Positions 1 through 6,828 of a stretch of 15,929 nt of DNA are shown here, one piece after another. The position numbers were made by a program, and so were the translations under genes. The stretch lies in assembly GCA_965262315.1 (NCBI GenBank), contig CBDHFJ010000167.1, forward strand, positions 1 to 15,929. Reading direction: 5' to 3'. Numbering within the stretch: position 1 is the first letter of the stretch; each line of letters opens with the position of its first letter. Under the pieces are notes generated by a model. That model was given only the letters and a program-made list of their open reading frames with translations. It searched no databases and had not been told where the DNA came from. The DNA is from JBCCFK01 sp965262315 (GTDB lineage Bacteria > Actinomycetota > Acidimicrobiia > Acidimicrobiales > UBA8592).

Positions 1-1
1 C

Positions 2-421
2 AGCGAGAGCTCGCTGCGCTACACCGAGTCAGCGCTGCGCGGGGCCGGTGTCGACATGAGCCGCGTGAAGCTCGCCAACGCCGATGCCACAACCGCGGAG
101 TTTGCCAGCATCGTGGGCGTGGGCGACGAGGAGGCCCCGGACGGCATCGTGTGCTGTGAGGTCCTCGAGCATGTCGACCACCCCGGGCAGATCCTGGAGC
201 GACTGGCGGCACTGGCCGGTTCGCACACGTCGATGTTCCTGTCCACGGTTGCCAACCTGGAGGCCGTCGACCACGTCTACCTCTTCAATGACGTCGAGCA
301 CATCCGAATGGTGCTCGCTCAGGCGGGCATCACACCGGCTACTGAGCAGCCGCTCGTTCTGCCAGGATCCGAAGACGCCGACCCACTCCCGGTCAACTAC
401 AGCGCCATCGCGCACGCTTGA
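2..421 (+). CDS. SAM-dependent methyltransferase, C-terminal part (5' truncated by window edge)
   Basis: The frame is open from base 2 with no start needed, so the gene begins upstream of the window; it ends at TGA 419-421. About 139 residues are visible. The segment DGIVCCEVLEHVDHPGQIL followed by a strand ending in STVAN fits the second half of class I Rossmann methyltransferases (Methyltransf_11/23 type), in which the EVLEHV-x-P stretch follows the SAM-binding strands and an 'svPN'-like strand comes next. The glycine-rich motif I would lie outside the window, so activity and substrate cannot be judged. An ATG at 56 is internal and not a plausible start, because coding quality continues upstream of it. 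It faces the next gene convergently with only 4 nt between the stop codons. A sugar or lipid methyltransferase of the glycan locus is likely, by context only. Confidence 0.75.
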   Translation, partial: SESSLRYTESALRGAGVDMSRVKLANADATTAEFASIVGVGDEEAPDGIVCCEVLEHVDHPGQILERLAALAGSHTSMFLSTVANLEAVDHVYLFNDVEHIRMVLAQAGITPATEQPLVLPGSEDADPLPVNYSAIAHA

Positions 422-425
422 CTCG

Positions 426-1118
426 TCACCGGCGGGCCACGATGCCGCCGCGGCGGCCATCCTCGAAGAGGCGGTCGATGGCCGTGAAGCCCCGCTCGGC
501 AAAGAAGGCCTCGAGGGCCGCGAAGTTCGGATGCCAGTGGCCCGGCAGGCCGTTCCCACCCTCGAAGGCGGGAGAGAACTGCGACACTCGGCTGTAGCGG
601 ACGAGTGGCACGTTCGAATCGATGGGCTCGATTGCCGTTTCCAGGATCAGCCGGTCATGGGCGGTGTCGCTGATCGCACGGACCGCGCCGAGTATGTCCG
701 CGCAGTGGTAGAGGATGCCGACGCAGAACACGAGGTCGAAGGTCTCGTCGAGATCCGCGAGATCAGCGATGTCCAGCACGCGGAACTCGACATCTGCTCC
801 GAGCACCTCGGCGCAGAACTTGGCCTGATCGATGTACTCCTGTTTCAGGTCGACGCCGAGAACGCGGCTGGCACCGCGACGTATGGCCTCGAAGCACACG
901 AACCCGGCGTTGCATCCGATGTCGAGCACCGACATACCCGACAGATTCGCGGGGACGGCCGGTGCCACCTCGAGCCAGCGCTTGCGCGGATGGTCGATGT
1001 CTTCGCCGAAGATACGCCGCGTCTTCGTCGTGATGCCATTGCCGAGGTCGATGCGTTGGTACCAGCCGATCGCGGCCTCGAACTCGGCGACGCGTCGGCG
1101 AATCTCGTGTTCGTCCAT
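426..1118 (-). CDS. CmoB-like (DUF1698) class I SAM-dependent methyltransferase
   Basis: 230 residues. Motif I is complete (VLDIGCNAGF, residues 64-73), the acidic residue that holds the SAM ribose is in GVD (D90), and VGILYHC (133-139) matches the 'lGvlYH' signature of the CmoB/DUF1698 group. Genuine CmoB is a tRNA U34 carboxymethyltransferase of about 320 residues. This protein is shorter and sits among glycosyltransferases, so a small-molecule or glycan substrate is more likely than tRNA, but the sequence does not settle it. The ATG at 1118 has GAGGA about 11 nt upstream, a rather long spacing. It is divergent from the GT2 at 1317 across 198 nt, where I found no convincing -35/-10 pair, and convergent with the left-edge methyltransferase. 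Confidence 0.85.
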   Translation of the reverse strand: MDEHEIRRRVAEFEAAIGWYQRIDLGNGITTKTRRIFGEDIDHPRKRWLEVAPAVPANLSGMSVLDIGCNAGFVCFEAIRRGASRVLGVDLKQEYIDQAKFCAEVLGADVEFRVLDIADLADLDETFDLVFCVGILYHCADILGAVRAISDTAHDRLILETAIEPIDSNVPLVRYSRVSQFSPAFEGGNGLPGHWHPNFAALEAFFAERGFTAIDRLFEDGRRGGIVARR

Positions 1119-1304
1119 GGTGACACCGGTCCTCGTCGGGCTCGCGCGTCACCGTAGTCGTCGTATCCTCGTGGGCGGTTCGATGCCGTCGGGGGCAGTC
1201 TTCGAGCGCCGTGCGTGGGGCGGGGGCCATGCCCAGACGAAAGCACGGCAACCGCTATCGTCGCAGGCCGAGGGGACACTCGTCGCTGGCGATCGTCGGA
1301 CCAC

Positions 1305-1308
1305 GGAG
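1305..1308 (+). promoter_or_regulatory. Ribosome binding site for the GT2 at 1317
   Basis: GGAG lies 8 nt before the ATG at 1317. It decides the start: the open frame extends 34 codons further upstream to an ATG at 1215, but that stretch encodes a low-quality Arg/Ser/Thr-rich peptide and has no comparable site. Confidence 0.7.
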
Positions 1309-1316
1309 AAACCCCC

Positions 1317-2759
1317 ATGCTTGAACGCCTCGCCCGACGGGTGAGACCGCTGCTGCTCGGCGTCCGTGGCTACATGTCCACGTGGCGCGGCTTGGTCGCG
1401 CTCGTGCTCGGCGCCGCTCTCGTCTTCGCCACTGATCTCGTGGACGTGCACTGGGCCTTGAACGCGATGGGCTTGGTCGTTGCGCTCGTTGCGCTCGTCG
1501 TGTTGCTCTCGTCGGCGAGCCGTTCGGGCGGCGCCCCGGACGCCCCAGCACCCGCGCCGGCGCCTGGTGCGGGGCCCGACGCCGTCGGCCCGGATCCGGA
1601 GTCGTTGCCGTCGGTCTCGTTGGTCGTCACCGCGTACAACGACGAGCGGTTCATCCGCGCCTGCCTCCAGAGCGTGGTCGAACAGCGACATCCTCGGCTC
1701 GAAGTGATCGTCATCGACGACTGCGGAAATGATGGAACCGCCGACATCGTCCGAGACGTGATGGCAACCGACGGCCGGATCCGGCTGGTCCGCCACGACC
1801 ACAATCGCGGACTGGCTGCCGCACGCAACACGGGCCTGGCCGTGGCGACCGGGGAGTACGTGGCGTTTCTCGACGGCGACGACTTCCTGCTCGGCCAGTC
1901 GATCGCTGGTCGGGCCCGACGGCTGGCAACGGCCACCCAACCCGATGTCGCCGGCTCCTACTGCGGTTGGCAATTGGTCCCCGAGGAGGCGCGCAACGAC
2001 GTCGAGATCGACGCCACGGCCCCGAAGAGAGCGGTCTCCTTCCTCAGTGCCGCCGGCGAGAACCCGTTCATTGCCACCGCACCGATGTTGCGTCGCCAGG
2101 TCGCGGTGGCCGTCGGCGGCTTCGACGAGGAGCTCCGGACCGGCGAAGACTTCGACTTCTGGATGCGGATCCTGCGGCAGGGCTGGCGCTTCGTCGGCAC
2201 CGGTGGTGTCGGTGTGGCGTATCGCCAGAAGCGTGGCGGCATGGTCGCCGAAGGGCCGGCCGAGCACGCGGTCGCCGCTCGGAAGGTCTACGACTACCTC
2301 GATCGCCCGATGTTCCGCGAAGAGATCGCTCCTGGCGCGCCTGCGCCGTTCGACCTGCCACTCGATCGGTACGAGCATGACCGTCGTTGGATGCTGCGCG
2401 TCGCCCAGTTCGTCACGTTCGCGCAGTACGCCGGCGGTGCGGCGGCGCAGGACGAGCTCCTCGCCATGCTCCCCGACACCGCTCGGGCGGACGTGCTCGA
2501 GCACGACAAGGGCCTCTCGTCTCGGCTGGACTCGGCGATGCGTCGCTTGCGGCTTCGTGACCCCGACATGTCGCAGGCCACAGCGGAGCGAATCCGCAGC
2601 CAGGCGCTGACCGCGATGGTCGGGGCTGTCGGCCGGCTGGAAGCGGGCCGGGTGGTCAGCGCCGCGACCGGGCCAGCGGCGGAGGTTCGGTTCGGGTCCT
2701 ACGACGAGGCCTCCTGCCGGTCTCGGGGTGGACGCCGTGGCGGCGCCCCAGCGCACTGA
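1317..2759 (+). CDS. Membrane-anchored family 2 glycosyltransferase
   Basis: 480 residues from the ATG at 1317. Two predicted transmembrane helices (about 24-40 and 48-66) form an N-terminal hairpin, then a Pro/Ala linker (73-95), then a GT-A catalytic domain from about 97. It shows VTAYND (104-109), VIDDC (132-136), the metal-binding DGDD (186-189) and GEDFDFW (276-282), which holds the usual catalytic acidic residue. The domain should sit in the cytosol and move a sugar from a nucleotide donor. The donor is not predictable. Its GT domain resembles that of the GT2 at 12485-14062, including a shared AYRQK motif. Coding quality fails after about 2714: the last dozen codons are Arg/Gly-rich and the good frame shifts by +1, so the annotated C-terminus is doubtful (see findings). 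Confidence 0.88.
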   Translation: MLERLARRVRPLLLGVRGYMSTWRGLVALVLGAALVFATDLVDVHWALNAMGLVVALVALVVLLSSASRSGGAPDAPAPAPAPGAGPDAVGPDPESLPSVSLVVTAYNDERFIRACLQSVVEQRHPRLEVIVIDDCGNDGTADIVRDVMATDGRIRLVRHDHNRGLAAARNTGLAVATGEYVAFLDGDDFLLGQSIAGRARRLATATQPDVAGSYCGWQLVPEEARNDVEIDATAPKRAVSFLSAAGENPFIATAPMLRRQVAVAVGGFDEELRTGEDFDFWMRILRQGWRFVGTGGVGVAYRQKRGGMVAEGPAEHAVAARKVYDYLDRPMFREEIAPGAPAPFDLPLDRYEHDRRWMLRVAQFVTFAQYAGGAAAQDELLAMLPDTARADVLEHDKGLSSRLDSAMRRLRLRDPDMSQATAERIRSQALTAMVGAVGRLEAGRVVSAATGPAAEVRFGSYDEASCRSRGGRRGGAPAH

Positions 2760-2860
2760 CGGCCCGCGGGTCGTCCTCTGGGCGGCGGATCGGAGTCTCG
2801 GTGTCGACGATGTGGAGGCCGGCGGCCGAGGCGGCATCCTCGTGCTCTGCATCGGGCCCG

Positions 2861-4291
2861 ATGTCCACCATCACCGAAGAGGTCGATCGCGCGCTCGCGG
2901 AACGCTGGCGCAAGGTGCAGCTTCTCCAGTCGCGGCGCTCGAGCGATCCGATGGATCTCGTTGCACTGGCGAGTCTCGTGCTCGAGGATCTCGATGCCGG
3001 TGAGGTCACGGTCGACCGCTTCGACTCGGGGTCGTCGACCGACATCGAGGCGGCGGCAGCCCAGCGGCTTCGCTCGCCGGTGACGGTCCGTGCCGAGGAG
3101 TCCGCGGTCATCGTGCCGATCGACCAGACCGGCCAGATCGAGGACGCGCTTCGATTCCAAGCCACGAACGAAGCGGTCCGTCTCCTGCACCTCGGGCCCT
3201 TGGCCGACACCGCGACCGACGACTCGACGGTCGATGCCTTCTCGTACGACGGTCCCGTCACTGCGATCGCCGCGGTCTACCCCTATGGGCCGGTCGTCTC
3301 CGCCTTGATCGAGGGCGCTCGGTCATTGGGCGTGTCGGCGTACGAGATCCCTGCGGACGTGACCGTGGACCGAGTCGACGACGGCGGCGCCGCCGCGTTG
3401 GTCGGCGATGTCGACCGGATCGAGCCGCCCCGTGAGGTGCGGACCTGGCAGGAACTCGTCGCCGATGTGCGCAAGCCGTGGCGCGCGCTGAATGTGGGAG
3501 ACCAGCGGCGGACACAGGACGCAGCTCGCATCGTCCGTCGCAGTGACGTCGCCGCCTTCCGCGACCGGCACAGCGGTGAGCGTTGCGTGATCATCGGGAA
3601 CGGACCCTCGCTCAACAAGCTCGACCTCACCGCGATCGCTGGCGAGGTCACGTTCGGCGTGAACAGTATCTACCTGGCGTCGGAACAGATGGGGTTCGTG
3701 CCCACCTACTACATGGTCGAGGACACCCTCGTCATGAAGGAGAACGTCCAGGACATCCTCGACTACCCGGTGAAGCAGAAGTTCTTCCCGAGCCGCTATG
3801 CCGAGCACTTCGGAGACGATCCCGAGGGCGTGACGTTCTTCGACATGGATGGCAGCTTCTACTCTGAGGGTTCATCGGTGTTCGGCGTGCCGCGATTCTC
3901 TGACGACTTCGCCCGCCGTGGTTACTGCGGCCAGTCCGTGACGATCCTCAACCTCCAGTTGGCCTTTCACATGGGTTTCAAGGAGGTCTACATGATCGGG
4001 ATGGACTTCTCGTATGTGATACCGGACTCCGTGATTCGAGAGGGCAACCACCTGACGTCCACCGAGGACGATCCCAACCATTTCCATCCCAAGTACTTCG
4101 GCGCCGGCAAGACCTGGAAGGACCCCAAGCTCGACCGGGTTCTTGCCAGCTACCAGATGGCCAAGCGGGTCTATGAACAACACGGGCGCGAAATCATCAA
4201 CGCGACCGCAGGTGGGGCGTTGGAGCTGTTCCGGCGAGCCGACTACCACGAGGTCTTCGGCGGGACGCCGCCGTCTGGCTCCGACGGCTGA
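2861..4291 (+). CDS. DUF115 (MptE-like/Maf-like) protein, candidate CMP-sugar glycosyltransferase
   Basis: 476 residues from the ATG at 2861. The C-terminal half carries the DUF115 core: IIGNGPSL (244-251), FGVNS (265-269), a helix starting QSVTILNLQLAFHMG (358-372) and then FKEVYMIGMDFSY (373-385), with His407/His409 in a later loop. DUF115 includes archaeal MptE kinases and the bacterial Maf proteins that glycosylate flagellin with CMP-activated nonulosonic acids. The GNGPSL and 'GYKEIYLSGIDF'-like motifs also recall GT42 sialyltransferases such as CstII. With a CMP-sugar synthetase in the same locus, a glycan-transfer role is more likely than pterin metabolism, but that is inference. The start is uncertain: no good ribosome site precedes 2861, the frame stays open up to 2801, and a coding-like stretch in another frame lies just upstream. 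It stops exactly where the opposing GT2 stops. Confidence 0.82.
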   Translation: MSTITEEVDRALAERWRKVQLLQSRRSSDPMDLVALASLVLEDLDAGEVTVDRFDSGSSTDIEAAAAQRLRSPVTVRAEESAVIVPIDQTGQIEDALRFQATNEAVRLLHLGPLADTATDDSTVDAFSYDGPVTAIAAVYPYGPVVSALIEGARSLGVSAYEIPADVTVDRVDDGGAAALVGDVDRIEPPREVRTWQELVADVRKPWRALNVGDQRRTQDAARIVRRSDVAAFRDRHSGERCVIIGNGPSLNKLDLTAIAGEVTFGVNSIYLASEQMGFVPTYYMVEDTLVMKENVQDILDYPVKQKFFPSRYAEHFGDDPEGVTFFDMDGSFYSEGSSVFGVPRFSDDFARRGYCGQSVTILNLQLAFHMGFKEVYMIGMDFSYVIPDSVIREGNHLTSTEDDPNHFHPKYFGAGKTWKDPKLDRVLASYQMAKRVYEQHGREIINATAGGALELFRRADYHEVFGGTPPSGSDG

Positions 4292-5953
4292 TCAGTCGGC
4301 GTCGGGCCCGCCGATCCCTTCGAAGAATCGCCGTGCGTCGGCTGCAACAGGGGCAGGGACCTGCACGTCATGGGTGGCGGCCAGCCTGACGTTGTGCTCG
4401 ATCCAGTCAACCAGCGGTTGCGAGGAGAACAACCGTTCCGGCAGGTCCTTGTATCTCTGTGCGTCGTAGCCACCGGCGTCGGCCGCGCGCTGCAGCATCG
4501 CAGCCAGCGTGGGCCCGAACCAATTGCTGGCCTTGACATCACCGCCCGTCATGAAGGTCTCCTCGGGCCGCCCCATCGTCTCTACGAGCTTGGTGGCCTG
4601 CTCGTTGGTGCGGTGCGCCACGATCGGCAGGTTGTGGTAGCCGACCTCGTGGTCGGCGAACGCCGCGAGGAGGACGGCGACCTGGGGGTACATCGTGAGG
4701 CCGAAGAACGGATCCGCGTCGACAGCCACGAACGGCTCGCGCAGGAAGACCACCTGGGAGATGAACCCGAAGGCGCTGAGCAGGCCGCTCTCCTGGGCGG
4801 CCTCGAACGGCGAGTCGAACCGGTGACGCTCGCCAGGGCCGATTTCGATCGGCGTCGAGCCCGGCACGCGGGCAAGGCGGGCCGAGAGGTCGCTCGAGAA
4901 TCGGGTCTTCTCGTACAGCAGAATGCCGAGATCGGTCTGCTCGAGATCTGCGAGCATCGCGTCCAGCGCGCCGTCGAGCAGGAAGTCGTCGTTGCCGAGA
5001 ATGAGGACGAATCGACCGCGGCACGGCTCCAGACAGCGGATCAGGTTGCGCTCGAGGCCGATGTTGGCCGCCAGGGGGACGAAGCCGATCTCGGGGTGTT
5101 CCACAGCAAACCGGTGAGCGGTCTTCGGTGCCAGTACGTCGGGCGATGCGTCGTCGGTGACCCACACCTCGACACGGCCGGTGTCGTCCAGTTGGTCCAC
5201 GATGGACTGCAGGCAGACAGCCAAGGCCTCCGGACGGTTGAACGAGGGGATCGCGATGCTCAGCAAGGGATCGGTGGCTCCCGACACCGGCACGGTCCCG
5301 AGGTCCTCGCGAAGGAACGCCCCCAGGTCGTTCACCCGGCCCGTGAGATGTCGGCCGGTCTCGAGTGCGATCTCGGCGGTGCGCCGGCCCTCGGCCTCGA
5401 GTGCATCGAGGCGGTCGGTGGTCGCGGCTGACTCGGCTTCGAGCTGGGCGGCACGTGCCCGGACGGCCACGGTGTCGGCCTCGAGTGCTTTCGCCCGCGA
5501 CCGGAGGTTCGACACTGCGCCGTCGACGGTGGCCTTCCGTTCGCGGATCTGTTCACGGGTCCGATCGATCCGAGTGTCGATGCCTCGAGCCTCGTCGGTC
5601 ACCCTTCCGAGCTCACGCTGGATCCCTGAGGTCCGGGACTCGAGGTCTCGCAACGCCTCTTGGGACTCTCGGCCGATCTGTCGCACCCGGGAGATGCGCT
5701 CTCGCAAGGCCTGGACCGCTTCCTGTCGATGCCTCGACTCCGCTTGCGCCTGTTCGCGCGCTTCGGAGATCTGGCGCTCCACCCACGCGAGCTTTCGTGC
5801 CGTCCAGGCCAGGAGTGCGACGGCGCCGGCGATGGACGTGGCCACCGTTGCGACCTCGTTCATTGCCAGGACGAGCAGGGCAGCGCCGAGGATCAGGACC
5901 GACGAGCTCGGTTTGCGGAAGAACGCGACGACGTCGCGGAGGAGCGTGAGCAA
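4292..5953 (-). CDS. Membrane-anchored GT2 glycosyltransferase with long coiled coil
   Basis: 553 residues. Order of parts: a short helix (1-13), two hydrophobic helices (about 18-31 and 35-50) forming a membrane hairpin, a long Glu/Arg/Ala-rich coiled coil (about 58-205), then a GT-A domain from about 229. The GT domain shows LSIAIPSFNRP (231-241), TDDAS (266-270) and GNDD (320-323), a common replacement for DXD in this group. The coiled coil, about 150 residues, would hold the enzyme away from the membrane or oligomerise it. The start is a TTG, supported by GGAG 7 nt upstream. The gene is alone on its strand, end to end with the DUF115 gene, and divergent from the gene at 6070. Substrate unknown. 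Confidence 0.88.
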   Translation of the reverse strand: MLTLLRDVVAFFRKPSSSVLILGAALLVLAMNEVATVATSIAGAVALLAWTARKLAWVERQISEAREQAQAESRHRQEAVQALRERISRVRQIGRESQEALRDLESRTSGIQRELGRVTDEARGIDTRIDRTREQIRERKATVDGAVSNLRSRAKALEADTVAVRARAAQLEAESAATTDRLDALEAEGRRTAEIALETGRHLTGRVNDLGAFLREDLGTVPVSGATDPLLSIAIPSFNRPEALAVCLQSIVDQLDDTGRVEVWVTDDASPDVLAPKTAHRFAVEHPEIGFVPLAANIGLERNLIRCLEPCRGRFVLILGNDDFLLDGALDAMLADLEQTDLGILLYEKTRFSSDLSARLARVPGSTPIEIGPGERHRFDSPFEAAQESGLLSAFGFISQVVFLREPFVAVDADPFFGLTMYPQVAVLLAAFADHEVGYHNLPIVAHRTNEQATKLVETMGRPEETFMTGGDVKASNWFGPTLAAMLQRAADAGGYDAQRYKDLPERLFSSQPLVDWIEHNVRLAATHDVQVPAPVAADARRFFEGIGGPDAD

Positions 5954-5960
5954 ACCGGTT

Positions 5961-5964
5961 CTCC
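5961..5964 (-). promoter_or_regulatory. Ribosome binding site supporting the TTG start at 5953
   Basis: On the minus strand GGAG precedes the TTG at 5953 by 7 nt. The codons that follow read straight into the membrane hairpin, so the rare TTG start is preferred over internal candidates. Confidence 0.65.
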
Positions 5965-6056
5965 GGGTCGGGGGTCGGTGCGGCCCCAGATCGTAGCTGT
6001 GCGGCGCTCGACTTCGGCAGGTGGGTGGGAGACGCGCTGCCTGCCCGGGCGACGCA

Positions 6057-6062
6057 TAACAT
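6057..6062 (+). promoter_or_regulatory. Possible -10 element giving a leaderless transcript
   Basis: TAACAT fits the actinobacterial -10 pattern TANNNT. Its spacing would place the transcript start at about 6069-6070, on the A of the ATG at 6070. That gene has no recognisable ribosome binding site, which fits leaderless initiation. No clear -35 is visible. This is pattern-matching only. Confidence 0.35.
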
Positions 6063-6069
6063 CGAACTC

Positions 6070-6828
6070 ATGTCTGCACCCGCCCCCTCCCAGCCTTCGC
6101 CCGCCGTCATCGAGTCGGTCGAAGCGCTCATCGTCGGGACGGAGCCTCGCGACGTGTTGCTCGTCGGCGATGCTGCCGCCGCATTGGAGCCGCTGCTCGA
6201 CGCTCGCGGCGTCGATGTCGCCACCGCTGATGCACCCGTGGACGGCCGGAGCTGGCACGTGGTGGTGGTGCTCGGCCTGGCGGACCCCGACGGGGCGACA
6301 CAGCTCCGCGGGATCGGCCGGGTGCTCGACGACGACTCGTCGGTCGTGACGTCGGTTCCCGCCTCGTTGACGGCCGACGGATTTCGAGCCCTGGCCGAGG
6401 GTGCGGGTCTCCTGGTCGAGGATCTGCGCTCCGATGCCGAGGGCCAGACCCTCGTCGGTCGCTGTGTGCCGCATCGGGCCGCCGCGCAGGTCGCATCGGC
6501 ACGCCGTCGGATCAGTGAGGTGGTCGCAGAGCGAGATGCGTTGCGAGACCAGCTGGCTGCGAGCGAGGACGCCCGTCGGCGGCAGGTGAACCAGCTCGAG
6601 GCCCGGGTCGCCGATCTTCGCGACGAGGTGGCGACGCACGAGACCACCGTCGCCGGCACCACCGAGCTGTTGGCCGAGGCCCGCCAGCAGGCGAAGCGTG
6701 GACAGCGGCAACGAGATCGTGCCCGGGCCGAGCGGGATGAACTCCGGCGCACCGTCGAGGCCCTTCAATCGCGGCGGGTGATCAAGGTCGCGAATCGCAT
6801 CGGCCGGCTCGTACGGCGCCTCCGATGA
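6070..6828 (+). CDS. Degenerate methyltransferase-like domain with coiled coil and basic C-terminal helix
   Basis: 252 residues from the ATG at 6070; an upstream in-frame start at 6025 is less likely. Residues 28-135 follow the strand order of a class I methyltransferase: DVLLVGDAAAALEPLL (28-43) where motif I belongs, then HVVVVLGLADPDG (63-75), then VVTSVPASL (92-100). The glycine pattern that binds SAM is replaced by GDAAA, and the usual 'LEH' is LGLAD, so SAM binding and catalysis are doubtful. Residues 144-232 form a heptad-like charged coiled coil. The last 20 residues are strongly basic with hydrophobic spacing (RRVIKVANRIGRLVRRLR) and could lie on a membrane surface. It overlaps the TylF-type gene by 4 nt, so the two are probably co-translated. 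A scaffold or chain-length regulator of glycan synthesis is possible; no enzymatic function is claimed. Confidence 0.78.
   Translation: MSAPAPSQPSPAVIESVEALIVGTEPRDVLLVGDAAAALEPLLDARGVDVATADAPVDGRSWHVVVVLGLADPDGATQLRGIGRVLDDDSSVVTSVPASLTADGFRALAEGAGLLVEDLRSDAEGQTLVGRCVPHRAAAQVASARRRISEVVAERDALRDQLAASEDARRRQVNQLEARVADLRDEVATHETTVAGTTELLAEARQQAKRGQRQRDRARAERDELRRTVEALQSRRVIKVANRIGRLVRRLR

Noticed and set aside
84..1157. 357-residue open frame on the plus strand
   Set aside because: Spans two real genes in opposite orientation; composition is Arg/Glu/Val-rich and no motif is present.
1119..1316. Promoter in the divergent spacer (TATCGT at 1256-1261)
   Set aside because: A TANNNT match with no acceptable -35 and a long distance to the start; too weak to annotate.
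1149..2852. 567-residue open frame on the minus strand
   Set aside because: Antisense shadow of the GT2 gene; Arg/His/Gly/Asp-rich with no recognisable domain, while the plus strand has a complete GT2 motif set.
2728..3003. Independent small gene from GTG 2728
   Set aside because: Its first 45 codons look coding, but the rest overlaps DUF115 in a poor frame; a frameshift of the neighbours explains it better.
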